Assembly: GCF_022968795.1 (NCBI RefSeq)
Contig: NZ_JALJRB010000038.1
Span: 1-32,111, forward strand
Direction of reading: 5' to 3'
Length of the DNA stretch: 32,111 nt
Source of the DNA: Desulfatitalea alkaliphila
Lineage (GTDB): Bacteria > Desulfobacterota > Desulfobacteria > Desulfobacterales > Desulfosarcinaceae
The position numbers and the translations under genes are program-made. Each line of letters starts with the position of its first letter. Positions within the stretch are counted from its first letter, which is position 1. Below, piece by piece: positions 15,641 to 23,872 of the stretch. The notes beneath the pieces are model-generated. The model had not been told where the DNA came from. It did not search any database and saw only the letters and a program-made list of their open reading frames with translations.

Positions 15641-16840
15641 TCAGGACCGGTAATCGGCGTTGATTTTGATGTAGTCGATGGAAAGGTCGCAGGTCAACAT
15701 GGCGGCTTGACCCGCTCCCTGCTGCAGGTCGATGGTAACGGTGAATTCCGGTTGCTGCATCACCGCCGTCACTTGGTCTTCGGCCGCCTGACCGCATCCG
15801 GCGCCGTCCTTGACCATCTGCACGCCGTCGAAAAAGATCGCCACCCGTCGCGGGTCAAAATCCACCCCGGCACGGCCCGCGGCAGCCACGATGCGGCCCC
15901 AGTTGGCATCCTCCCCGAAAAAGGCGGTCTTGACCAGGGGTGAATGGGCCACGGTGTCGGCGATGCGCATGGCATCCTCCGCTGACGGCGCGCCCTGCAC
16001 ACGGATCGCCACGACCTTGTTGACCCCCTCTCCATCCTTGACCAGCAGACGGGCCATATCCATCAGCAGCTCATTGAGCACCGCCTGGAACACCGCTTGC
16101 TGCTCGACCGTGCGCACTTCGACGCCCGAGACACCGTTGGCCATGATCAGGACCGTGTCGTTGGTACTGGTGTCGCCGTCGATGGTGATCCGGTTCAGGG
16201 AACGTTCCACTGCCGGCCGCAGCATGGTCTGCAGCCCGTCGGCCGGCACGGCGGCGTCGGTGCACACAAAACAGAGCATGGTGGCCATGTCGGGGCGGAT
16301 CATGCCGGCCCCTTTGGCCGTGGCCAACACCGTGAACGGGCGTCCGTCCAACATCCCCTGCCGCACCATCAACTTGGGCACCTTGTCGGTGGTCATGATG
16401 GCTTGTGCAAAATTGTTGAAGCCGTCCGGCCCCAATTCCCGCACCAGGGCCGGCATGGCGTCCCGCACCTTCTCGATGGGCAACGGTGCGCCGATCACGC
16501 CGGTGGAAGCCACCATCACCGCCTCGTCATCCAGCCGCAACCCGTCGGCAGCAGCGGCGGCCATGGCCGCGGCATCCGCATCGCCCTGACCACCGGTGCA
16601 GCAATTGGCGTTGCCGGCGTTGACCACGATGGCCTGTCCGGCACCGGCCGCCACCCGGGCCTTGGTCAAGGTCACCGGCGCGGCGGTCACCCGGTTGCGG
16701 GTGAACATACCGGCCACGGTGGCCGGCACCAAACTGTATATCAGCCCCAGGTCGAGGGCGTGCTTCTTCTTGATCCCGGCCGCCATCCCGGCGGCATGAA
16801 ACCCGGGGCATTGCAATGCTGTGTCCACATCCACCTCCAT
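15641..16840 (-). CDS. argJ: Bifunctional glutamate N-acetyltransferase / ornithine acetyltransferase
   Basis: A 399-residue ArgJ that moves acetyl from N-acetylornithine to glutamate, recycling acetyl groups in arginine synthesis. The precursor self-cleaves before a conserved threonine, visible as Thr187 in the motif KGAGMIRPDMATML. Other hallmarks are NAGNANCCTGG and ASTGVIG. The start is uncertain: ATG 16840 has a weak upstream site, while GTG 16828 follows GGAGGTG and may be the true start. The frame is open to 16891. The gene heads a likely operon with rluB and perhaps the UDP-sugar dehydrogenase. A promoter is visible upstream. Confidence 0.93.
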   Translation of the reverse strand: MEVDVDTALQCPGFHAAGMAAGIKKKHALDLGLIYSLVPATVAGMFTRNRVTAAPVTLTKARVAAGAGQAIVVNAGNANCCTGGQGDADAAAMAAAAADGLRLDDEAVMVASTGVIGAPLPIEKVRDAMPALVRELGPDGFNNFAQAIMTTDKVPKLMVRQGMLDGRPFTVLATAKGAGMIRPDMATMLCFVCTDAAVPADGLQTMLRPAVERSLNRITIDGDTSTNDTVLIMANGVSGVEVRTVEQQAVFQAVLNELLMDMARLLVKDGEGVNKVVAIRVQGAPSAEDAMRIADTVAHSPLVKTAFFGEDANWGRIVAAAGRAGVDFDPRRVAIFFDGVQMVKDGAGCGQAAEDQVTAVMQQPEFTVTIDLQQGAGQAAMLTCDLSIDYIKINADYRS

Positions 16841-16873
16841 GAAAAACGGGCTTGATAGAACTGCTGAAGGCCC

Positions 16874-16902
16874 TAAATGATGCAATTGCAATCAAAAGTC
16901 AA
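16874..16902 (-). promoter_or_regulatory. Promoter of argJ
   Basis: On the minus strand TTGACT (16902-16897) and CATTTA (16879-16874) are 17 bases apart. The palindrome TGCAATTGCA (16881-16890) lies in the spacer and could be an operator. Transcription would start about 25 bases before the ATG. Confidence 0.5.
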
Positions 16903-16980
16903 TTCGACAGTTAATCATTTTCAGCAAACCGGGTTCCATGCTACATACCGTGGCAGCTTATGAAACGAGGAGCGATTGCC

Positions 16981-17169
16981 ATGCGCCTGAATGCCTTGAA
17001 TTTTCAATGTCCCCATTGCCGGACCGCCCTTGCGCTGCACCGCACCTGACGGCAGATACGCTGGCGCTGCATGGACTGCGGCCACCTATACGACCTGAGC
17101 GACCTGCTCGACCAACTGGATGAACGTATGGAAGCGGCCCTGGGCGGCTTCATCAGCGACCGCTTGTGA
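16981..17169 (+). CDS. Dual-CxxC small selenoprotein with in-frame TGA (probable Sec)
   Basis: A 62-residue product if TGA at 17047-17049 (codon 23) is read as selenocysteine. Before it lies MRLNALNFQCPHC with one CxxC. After it the same frame continues RQIRWRCMDCGHLYDL with a second CxxC, then an acidic helix to a normal stop. The ATG follows GAGGAG at 16967-16972. The protein is a zinc-ribbon-like or redox pair of CxxC motifs with Sec between them, matching what I know as the 'dual CXXC motif small (seleno)protein' family. Just after the TGA a short hairpin can form: GCAG 17052-17055 with CTGC 17067-17070, inner CG/CG, loop CTGG. This would fit a bacterial SECIS. The gene ends ten bases before the AEC permease gene. 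The alternative is a nonsense-mutated gene. Confidence 0.72.
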
Positions 17170-17179
17170 GTCTGGTGGG

Positions 17180-18103
17180 ATGATCGTCCAACACCTCTTT
17201 CCCGTCTTTGCCCTGATCCTGCTGGGGGTGGCGCTCAAACGGCTGCAAATGACCAACGCCGACTATCTGGCCACCACCGACCGACTGGTCTACTACGTCT
17301 TCTTTCCCGTTTTGCTCTTCTGGAAAATCGGCGGCGCCGATCAGACCTTCACCCCCGCGGCGCTGCGTTTTCATCTGGCCGTCATGCTCTCGGTCATCGC
17401 AGTCTACGTGCTCAGCGCGCTCTACATCCGCCTGCGCCCAGTGCCGGACTTCCAGGCCGGCACCTTCTCCCAAACCTGCTACCGCTTCAACACCTACGTG
17501 GGCATGGCCGTCATCCTGAGCCTCATGGGCGAGTCGGGGGTGGCCCAGTTCGGCATTCTCATCGGGCTGGTCATCCCCCTGATCAACATCCTGGCGGTAG
17601 CCACCCTGGTGTGGTTCTCCGGCCGACCGGCCACCTGGCGCAGCCGACTGCGCACCACCGCGGTCTCCATCGTCACCAACCCCCTGGTCTTGGGTTGTGC
17701 CGCCGGCCTGGTTTATGCCCGCTGGATCAACACCTTTCCCCGCTTCATCGACAACACCCTCTCCCTGGCGGCGGCCCTGACCCTGCCCCTGGCCCTCTTT
17801 TCCGTGGGCGGCAGCCTGACCCCCCGCACCTTGACGCAGCACTTCCGGCCGGCCCTGGCGGGCGCCCTGTTCAAACTGCTGCTGCTGCCGGCGGTGGGCT
17901 ACGGCATCATGCGCTTGCTCAACGTGGGCGACCCCTTTTTCTTCATCGGGATGATCTTTTTCGCCCTGCCCACATCCACCGCCATTTACGTCCTTTCTTC
18001 CCAGTTGGGCAGTGACACCCAGTTGGCCTCGGCCGCCATCCTGCTTTCCACCGCCCTCTCCTTCGGTTCTCTCTCCCTGGTGTTGTGGTGGTTCCATGGA
18101 TAG
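17180..18103 (+). CDS. AEC-family transporter (auxin efflux carrier / malonate permease type)
   Basis: A 307-residue integral membrane protein with about ten hydrophobic spans in two halves, as in the AEC superfamily. Characteristic segments are the N-terminal PVFALILLGVALKR, VFFPVLLFWKI, and the C-terminal ALPTSTAIYVLSSQLG. The family includes malonate and other carboxylate carriers; the substrate here is unknown. ATG 17180 is preferred because it begins the first membrane helix and follows GGTGGG. The stop overlaps the truA start by several bases, so the two are translationally coupled. Confidence 0.85.
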   Translation: MIVQHLFPVFALILLGVALKRLQMTNADYLATTDRLVYYVFFPVLLFWKIGGADQTFTPAALRFHLAVMLSVIAVYVLSALYIRLRPVPDFQAGTFSQTCYRFNTYVGMAVILSLMGESGVAQFGILIGLVIPLINILAVATLVWFSGRPATWRSRLRTTAVSIVTNPLVLGCAAGLVYARWINTFPRFIDNTLSLAAALTLPLALFSVGGSLTPRTLTQHFRPALAGALFKLLLLPAVGYGIMRLLNVGDPFFFIGMIFFALPTSTAIYVLSSQLGSDTQLASAAILLSTALSFGSLSLVLWWFHG

Positions 18104-18851
18104 GACCTTCAAGCTGGTCATAGAATACGACGGCACCGACTACTGCGGCTGGCAGCGCCAGCCCAACGGCCGCACCATTCAGCAGACCATCGAAGATGCC
18201 CTGGCCCGCATGACCCGCCAGGCGGTGGTCTTGACCGGATCGGGGCGCACCGATGCGGGGGTCCACGCCCTGGGTCAGGTGGCCCATTTTTCCTGCGATA
18301 CCACCATCGCGCCCGAGGCATTGCAGAAGGGACTCAACAGCCTGCTGCCCGACGACATCGTCATTCGGGCCTGCCAACCGGCGCCGATCGGTTTTCACGC
18401 CCGTTTTGACGCACATGGGAAGACCTACCGCTACACCATCCGCAACACACCGCTGCCGGCCGCCATCGGCCGCCAATACGCCTGGTGGATCCGCTCACTT
18501 CTGGACACGGCGGCCATGACCGCCGCCGCCGCCCACCTGGTGGGCCGTCACGACTTTAAAAGCTTCGAAGCCGCCGGCAGCCCCCGCGCCCATACCATCC
18601 GCCACATCAGCCATGCCGAAGTGCGCTGCGACACACAAGGCATCGTCACCATCGATGTCACCGCCGACGGTTTTTTGCGCCACATGGTGCGCAACATCGC
18701 CGGCACCCTGGCCGCCGTGGGTCGCGGCAAGCTGCCGTCGGAACAGATACCCGCCTTGCTGGACGCCCGCGACCGCACCCTGGCGCCGCCCACCGCCCCG
18801 GCCCACGGCCTGTGCCTGATAAAAGTGCTCTATAGCGAAGAAGGGAAGTAA
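18096..18851 (+). CDS. truA: tRNA pseudouridine(38-40) synthase
   Basis: A 251-residue TruA that forms pseudouridine at positions 38-40 of the tRNA anticodon arm. The catalytic Asp53 lies in GSGRTDAGVHALGQVAHF. Other TruA signatures are YDGTDYCGWQRQPNGRTIQ near the N-terminus, KTYRYTI in the middle and GFLRHMVRNIAGTL in the C-terminal half. ATG 18096 sits inside the end of the permease gene, whose stop is 18101-18103. Length is normal. Confidence 0.95.
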   Translation: MDRTFKLVIEYDGTDYCGWQRQPNGRTIQQTIEDALARMTRQAVVLTGSGRTDAGVHALGQVAHFSCDTTIAPEALQKGLNSLLPDDIVIRACQPAPIGFHARFDAHGKTYRYTIRNTPLPAAIGRQYAWWIRSLLDTAAMTAAAAHLVGRHDFKSFEAAGSPRAHTIRHISHAEVRCDTQGIVTIDVTADGFLRHMVRNIAGTLAAVGRGKLPSEQIPALLDARDRTLAPPTAPAHGLCLIKVLYSEEGK

Positions 18852-18908
18852 AACGCCTCAGCGCCGGCCGACCGATGGAAGGCGCGCAGGTACCGACCAC
18901 ACCGCTTC

Positions 18909-19346
18909 TCAGGGCTGGGCAATACGCCTGAGCGAGGTACGTGCATTTTTCAGGCGGTTCACATCGATTTGCGGAACCCTGTCGAGCTTCTGTCGAATCA
19001 TGACGGCATCGGCGGGCGCCAGCACGGCTCTGGCCTGCAGGTGCTCGGTAAGATTGGCAATCTGCACTTTGGTGGCATCGAAACCGGCTACGGCCTGCTG
19101 CACTTGCTCTGCCACTTCCTCGGTCGCCGCGGCGGTCTTCATGATTTGATCCCGCAACAACTCCAGGTCGAATCCCGGACCGGCCACCTTGATGGTGGTC
19201 CACTGGGACATGCCGATCAGCACCAGTCCGATAAGGGTCACCATGATGCCGCCGGCGGGAAACTCCTTTTTCAGGAGGAAAACCACCACCGCCGTCAGTA
19301 TCAACAGACCGCCGGCAACTATCCCTACAAGGGTCACGATTGACAT
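18909..19346 (-). CDS. Small two-helix membrane protein of unknown function
   Basis: A 145-residue protein. ATG 19346 has GAGGAGG seven bases upstream. Two hydrophobic helices (about 5-25 and 31-48) are joined by a short loop KKEFPAG. A soluble, Gln/Glu/Ala-rich helical tail (about 60-145) follows that could form a coiled coil. I do not recognise the family; the layout suggests a membrane-anchored helical scaffold. It is convergent with truA, 57 bases from its stop. Confidence 0.65.
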   Translation of the reverse strand: MSIVTLVGIVAGGLLILTAVVVFLLKKEFPAGGIMVTLIGLVLIGMSQWTTIKVAGPGFDLELLRDQIMKTAAATEEVAEQVQQAVAGFDATKVQIANLTEHLQARAVLAPADAVMIRQKLDRVPQIDVNRLKNARTSLRRIAQP

Positions 19347-19662
19347 GATGAAGCCTCCTCGATGATTGGGGACGGTTCGATTATGTTGCACGGTGCTGCT
19401 GTTTGCCGGGCGCGCTTGAAGCCACAAGATGGAGAAAGGATATTGCAACGGGGTGCGATGCGCAACCGACCTGCCTTTGGAGATGTGTCTGAGGACACAA
19501 TGGTTCAATAATCGACCGGATGAGAAATTATGTCAATCGCAGACATCGGATCAAGCTGGACAGGATTCGCCGCTGGGCGCGGCACAAGTTTCCAGGGTCC
19601 GCCAACAGGGGGTCACGGCAGGCCCCTGCAAGGGGCCCGCCCCTTTCTTCTTTCGTGACCGT
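19347..19662. other. Intergenic region with a large nested hairpin next to the FMN-protein stop
   Basis: GGCCCCT (19621-19627) and AGGGGCC (19631-19637) form a perfect 7-bp stem with a 3-base loop. Around it GGTCACG (19611-19617) pairs with CGTGACC (19654-19660). It lies two bases past the stop of the FMN-binding gene and may help end that transcript, though there is no T run on the minus strand. The rest should carry the promoter of the small membrane protein; no clear match was found. Confidence 0.5.
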
Positions 19663-20751
19663 TCAGAACCTCCCCAGCACCACTTCGGAAGGATCGAGGA
19701 TGCCGGCGCTCACCAGTGCCCGCTGATAGGCGGTGGACTCCCGCGACATGCGCACCGTCGCCCCCGAAATGGTGTCCACCGAGTCCTGCGCCGTGCGGGT
19801 GGCGCCGGAAACCGCATCGGCACCGAACACATTGTCGGCATTGATGGCCCTGCGATAACGTGGAATGGACCAGTCCACCAGCGATTCGACCTCGGTGGCC
19901 TTCTTGCCCTTCAGGTAAGCGGCAATGGCGCGATAGTTGCCGTCCCACCCACCGGTACCGAAATAGCCATAGCGCACCGCCAGCGGTTGGGGTCGGCCGG
20001 CTTGGAATTGCACCCCCAGCGCTTGCAGAAAGGACCTGACCGTGGAAAATTCCGTGATCCCCTTGAAGATTCCCTCACGGTAAATGCTGTCGGACCAAGT
20101 GTCCATGTTCAGCGGATTGCGGTCCGCCAAGGCCTGCCAATTGTCGGGCTTCAAATAACCCGAGCCCGACGTGCGCACGGTGGGCACCCAATGGCCGCTG
20201 CCGATGGTCAGCTCGGACAGAACGGTATCGAAATCGAATTGCGCATCCAACTTCAATTCGAATTGATAACGCGTGATCGGGTCCACCAGGGCCGCGGCCA
20301 CGGTGCCGTCGGAGTTGACCGCCACTGCATAAAAGGACATCAAGTCCACCGTGTAAACGGTGAACATGGAAGTACCGTTTTGCCCGGGTACCGCCGGTCG
20401 GGGGTCGGTATCGAAATCCACGGCCACATAAGCGTTGCCGCTCTGGCGCGTGGTCCAGAAACCGTCGACCTTAACGAAGAAACGCATTTTCAAGTCCGTA
20501 ATGGTTGCCTCATCATCAAGGGTGAGAATGGCTTCGATAAACTGATCGGCCTCCGCCAGAGGCGTCCCCGCTGCTTCACCGCGCCAGGAATAGCCCACAT
20601 ATTGTCCTTTGAGGGATTTGGTCGGCGTTTCCCCTCCTCCCTCACCGCCGCCACCGCCGACACCGGCGGCCATGAGCGCAAGAGGGGCCAGAAAAATCAT
20701 CGAAAAGGCGATTGTCAAGACGATCCGGGATGACATATGACGTATCTTCAT
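19663..20751 (-). CDS. Exported FMN-binding-domain protein with two tandem flavinylation motifs
   Basis: A 362-residue protein with an N-terminal signal segment ending near LMAAG, followed by a glycine-rich stretch (GVGGGGGEGGGE), so it is probably periplasmic. The C-terminus has DAVSGAT (312-318) and DTISGAT (326-332). Both fit the Dxx(S/T)GAT consensus at which ApbE attaches FMN to the final Thr through a phosphoester bond. Having two within 20 residues is odd. ATG 20751 has AGGAG upstream. It is transcribed divergently from a fumarate-reductase-type flavoprotein, which suggests a shared redox pathway. No ApbE gene is in the window. The middle of the protein has no recognisable domain. Confidence 0.75.
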   Translation of the reverse strand: MKIRHMSSRIVLTIAFSMIFLAPLALMAAGVGGGGGEGGGETPTKSLKGQYVGYSWRGEAAGTPLAEADQFIEAILTLDDEATITDLKMRFFVKVDGFWTTRQSGNAYVAVDFDTDPRPAVPGQNGTSMFTVYTVDLMSFYAVAVNSDGTVAAALVDPITRYQFELKLDAQFDFDTVLSELTIGSGHWVPTVRTSGSGYLKPDNWQALADRNPLNMDTWSDSIYREGIFKGITEFSTVRSFLQALGVQFQAGRPQPLAVRYGYFGTGGWDGNYRAIAAYLKGKKATEVESLVDWSIPRYRRAINADNVFGADAVSGATRTAQDSVDTISGATVRMSRESTAYQRALVSAGILDPSEVVLGRF

Positions 20752-20840
20752 GGATTGATCTCCTGTATTCTGTGATGGATAAAGGCCGACAGGCATGGCG
20801 ACAACCCGTTGCCCTCTCGAACGTTGCGGTTTTGTGTTTC

Positions 20841-20869
20841 AAAATAATGTTCGCGCGCTTTGCTGTCAA
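20841..20869 (-). promoter_or_regulatory. Promoter of the FMN-binding protein gene
   Basis: On the minus strand TTGACA (20869-20864) and TATTTT (20846-20841) are 17 bases apart in the divergent intergenic region. Transcription would start near 20834, leaving a leader of about 80 bases. Confidence 0.65.
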
Positions 20870-20921
20870 AGATGAGACGGCGAGAGCCCTGCACCACGAC
20901 ATCTAAAGCTGGAGGAGAAAC

Positions 20922-22517
20922 ATGGACGCCGACGTCATCATCATTGGAGCCGGCCTGGCCGGCATCATGAGTGCGCATGCGGCTTGTGAACAAGGGGCCC
21001 GCGTGCTGTTGCTGAGCCGCAAGGCCGTGGGCCTGGCCGGCAATTCCGCCATTTCCAACGGCATCTTCGCCGGGCCCACCCGTGACTACCCGCCGGATGC
21101 CTATGTCCGTGAAACCATCGCCATCGGCGCGGGGCTCAACAGTCGATCCCACGTGGAAACGGTGGCGCGGGAGATCGGTCCCGTCATCGATCGGTTGCGC
21201 GCCGCGGGCTGCGCCGTCGCCGAAAGACGCGACCATTACATGGTGCCCCCCGAACGCCCGGATCGCATTCCGGGAATGACACTGATGCAACGCATGGCGG
21301 CAAGCGTGAAAGGACTTCCCGGACTCACGGTACGAACAGGCTTTCACGTGCTGGACATCGTCACCAGGGAAGGCCGGGTCCAGGGTGTGACGGGGATCGA
21401 CAAACAAGGCCGTGGCAGGGTGTTATGCGCTCCGGCGGTCATCCTGGCCTGTGGCGGGGCGGGGGCTCTCTATCGGCGCAACGACAATCAAAAAAGGGCC
21501 TGGGGCCAGGGGTATGCCATGGCCCTCAGGGCGGGGCTCGAACTGCGGGACATGGAGTTCGTGCAGTTCTACCCCTTTGTGCACGCCCAGCCCGGCGTCA
21601 CACCCATCCTGCTTTATCCCCCTCTGCCAACCAACGCCCGCCTGATCGATGAATCCGGCCAGGATGTGGCCACCCGATGGGGCCTGGGCAACTTGAACGC
21701 GTTGATCCTCAAAAAGCGGGACGAATTGTCGGCCCTGATCCATAAAGAAATGGAGAAGGGACCGATCTACATGGATTACCGGGACGTGCCGCCGGCCGAA
21801 TGGGAACGCCCACCCTTGGCCATGCTGCAAAAGCTGAGGTTCGATTTCCGAAGCAAGCCCTTTGCCGTGGCGCCGGCGGTTCACTTCTGCATGGGCGGCA
21901 TACCGACCGCCCCGGACGCTCAAACCGCCCTGCCCGGTCTGTTTGCCTGCGGCGAGGTGGCCTGGGGCCTGCATGGCGCCAACCGCCGGGGCGGCAATGC
22001 GCTGTCCGAATGCCTGGTTTTCGGCCAGATGGCCGGAACCCGGGCCGCCAGCTGGGGATTGTCCAACCCCTTGCCTGACGCCACTACAGGAGAAGCACCG
22101 CCCGACCCGCCGCGATCGGACAACGAAGCCGAGAACAGCCGTTTGCGCGCCCTTGGCAAGGATCTGCGGGAGGTCGCCTGGCGCCACGCGGGCATTGTGC
22201 GGCACGCGGAAGGAATGGAAAAGGGCATGGAACGGCTGGGTCAAATCCAGAGCGATCTGAATGCAACGACCCCCACGACCCTCGACGGCACCATCAAACG
22301 GTGGGACCTGCTGGGCGGCTGCCTGGTGCTGCGAACCATCCTCGCCACCGGCATTGCCCGCCGGGAAAGCCTGGGCAGCTTCAAACGCCGCGACTTTGCC
22401 GACACCCCGGCGCAAAGCCGCTTCGGCAATTCAGCGGCCCGCTGCGATGGAGCGAACGGAAGAATAGCGGTCACTTTCGTGAATCCGGATACGGTTGAGG
22501 ATCAGATCACCACATAA
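20922..22517 (+). CDS. FAD-dependent oxidoreductase of the fumarate reductase/succinate dehydrogenase flavoprotein family
   Basis: A 531-residue flavoprotein. The N-terminal dinucleotide-binding motif is VIIIGAGLAGIMSAHAA. Later hallmarks are HFCMGGI (the family's substrate-site His and GG), LFACGEVAWGLHGANRRGGNALSEC and a C-terminal helical region at about 400-470. At the position where FrdA/SdhA carry a histidyl-FAD, the sequence is NSAISNGIFAG without the His, so FAD is probably non-covalent, as in L-aspartate oxidase. There is no signal peptide. GGAGGAG lies six bases before the ATG. The gene diverges from the exported FMN-binding protein and overlaps the end of the radical SAM gene on the other strand by 16 bases. 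The substrate is unknown. Confidence 0.85.
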   Translation: MDADVIIIGAGLAGIMSAHAACEQGARVLLLSRKAVGLAGNSAISNGIFAGPTRDYPPDAYVRETIAIGAGLNSRSHVETVAREIGPVIDRLRAAGCAVAERRDHYMVPPERPDRIPGMTLMQRMAASVKGLPGLTVRTGFHVLDIVTREGRVQGVTGIDKQGRGRVLCAPAVILACGGAGALYRRNDNQKRAWGQGYAMALRAGLELRDMEFVQFYPFVHAQPGVTPILLYPPLPTNARLIDESGQDVATRWGLGNLNALILKKRDELSALIHKEMEKGPIYMDYRDVPPAEWERPPLAMLQKLRFDFRSKPFAVAPAVHFCMGGIPTAPDAQTALPGLFACGEVAWGLHGANRRGGNALSECLVFGQMAGTRAASWGLSNPLPDATTGEAPPDPPRSDNEAENSRLRALGKDLREVAWRHAGIVRHAEGMEKGMERLGQIQSDLNATTPTTLDGTIKRWDLLGGCLVLRTILATGIARRESLGSFKRRDFADTPAQSRFGNSAARCDGANGRIAVTFVNPDTVEDQITT

Positions 22518-23776
22518 GAACGGGATCGGGCCCACTGCCGCAGCCGGTTCGGCAGCCACTCCGCCAATCCCCGCGCCAAATAAAAACGGGGTTGCAGCAG
22601 ATCGTCACCAGCCGCCAACCGGCCTTCCGCGAAGGCGGTGGCGGCCAGCGGCGTACCGGGGTAGATGCGGATACCGGCGGTGAGCTGCAGTGCCTCCAAA
22701 CCAAGCCCATCGGCAAAGGCCAGGCTCTCCTCCACCGTGTCGCGGGTTTCACCAGGCGCGCCGAAGAGGAGAAACCCCATCCGTTCGATGCCGTGGTCGG
22801 CACACAACTCGGATGCATGGCGCACCTGATCCGGCTCGAAACGCTTGCCCAAGCTGCGCAGCACCGACACACTGCCGCTTTCGAACCCCATGCTGACCGA
22901 CCGGCAACCGGCGGCGGCCATCGCTGCAATCAGCTCCTGGTTCACAGTGGCGGGATAGAGAATGCAGCGCCACACCATGTCCAAACGCCGTTGAATGATT
23001 TGGCGGCACAACGCCAAGGCATAGCCGTTGGGCAGGTTGAAGGTATTGTCCACGAAGTAGAAGTGCTTGAAACCGGCCGCCACCCACCCGGCGATCCACT
23101 CCACCACCCGTTCCGGCGAGTGCTTGCGCAGCCTTGTGCCCTCGATGCGCGGTGTGGAACAGTAACTGCACCGCAACGCACAGCCGCGCCGGGTCTGCAC
23201 CGGGATCCAAGTGGTTTGGTCCTGCGGGGCCGAAGACACGAGCATGTCGTGTGCCGGCAGAGGCAGTCGATCCAGCGTGTCACAATGGGCCCGTGGCTGC
23301 CGCGGCACCCGGCCGGGCAGATACACGCCCGGCAAATCGGACACATCACGGCCCTCCGCCAATCGTGCCAACAACGCCGGCATGCCCACTTCACCCTCGC
23401 CGGCGATGCCCATGTCGGCCCCCAGGTAGGCAAGGGCGCTCGCGGGAAAGATGCTGTACCCGGCCCCGCCCACCACGATGGGCGCCGACGACGCATCGCG
23501 GCAAGCCGCCACCACCGACTTGACCTTTTCCAGCAGAAACTGGGTCGCCTCCCGTTTCTGGTCGTCAATGTTGCGCACCGAAACACCGATGCATGCCGGT
23601 CGGAAGGACCCGATGGCATCCGCCGGCGCCGTCCGCGCCTCCTTGCCGGACATCAGGTCGAGCAGCGCCACCTGGTGACCGGCCTGCCGGGTGGCTTCGG
23701 CCACACAGGCCACCCCCAGCGGCATCACCGGCATATTCAACGCTTCCGTATTGGCGGAGATGAAAAGAACTTTCAA
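22502..23776 (-). CDS. Radical SAM protein with N-terminal B12-binding-like domain
   Basis: A protein of about 424 residues. The N-terminal 150 residues form a cobalamin-binding-type Rossmann domain (KVLFISANTEALNMPVMPLG; PIVVGGAGYSIFP). A radical SAM core follows with the [4Fe-4S] motif CALRCSYC, Cys at about 199, 203 and 206. Such proteins are often methyltransferases or ring-forming enzymes, but the reaction is not predictable here. TTG 23776 is chosen because AAAGG lies at a good distance; GTG 23803 is the other option. No DxHxxG-type B12-ligand motif is evident, so cobalamin binding may be base-off without a His ligand, or lost. Confidence 0.85.
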   Translation of the reverse strand: MKVLFISANTEALNMPVMPLGVACVAEATRQAGHQVALLDLMSGKEARTAPADAIGSFRPACIGVSVRNIDDQKREATQFLLEKVKSVVAACRDASSAPIVVGGAGYSIFPASALAYLGADMGIAGEGEVGMPALLARLAEGRDVSDLPGVYLPGRVPRQPRAHCDTLDRLPLPAHDMLVSSAPQDQTTWIPVQTRRGCALRCSYCSTPRIEGTRLRKHSPERVVEWIAGWVAAGFKHFYFVDNTFNLPNGYALALCRQIIQRRLDMVWRCILYPATVNQELIAAMAAAGCRSVSMGFESGSVSVLRSLGKRFEPDQVRHASELCADHGIERMGFLLFGAPGETRDTVEESLAFADGLGLEALQLTAGIRIYPGTPLAATAFAEGRLAAGDDLLQPRFYLARGLAEWLPNRLRQWARSRSYVVI

Positions 23777-23872
23777 CGGCCTACCTTTCGCTGCGACCCG
23801 CACACCCTAAACATTCCAATGCGATGCTCTATCCGCTCATATCTTACCACGGATCCACGAAGGCGTGTTGGC

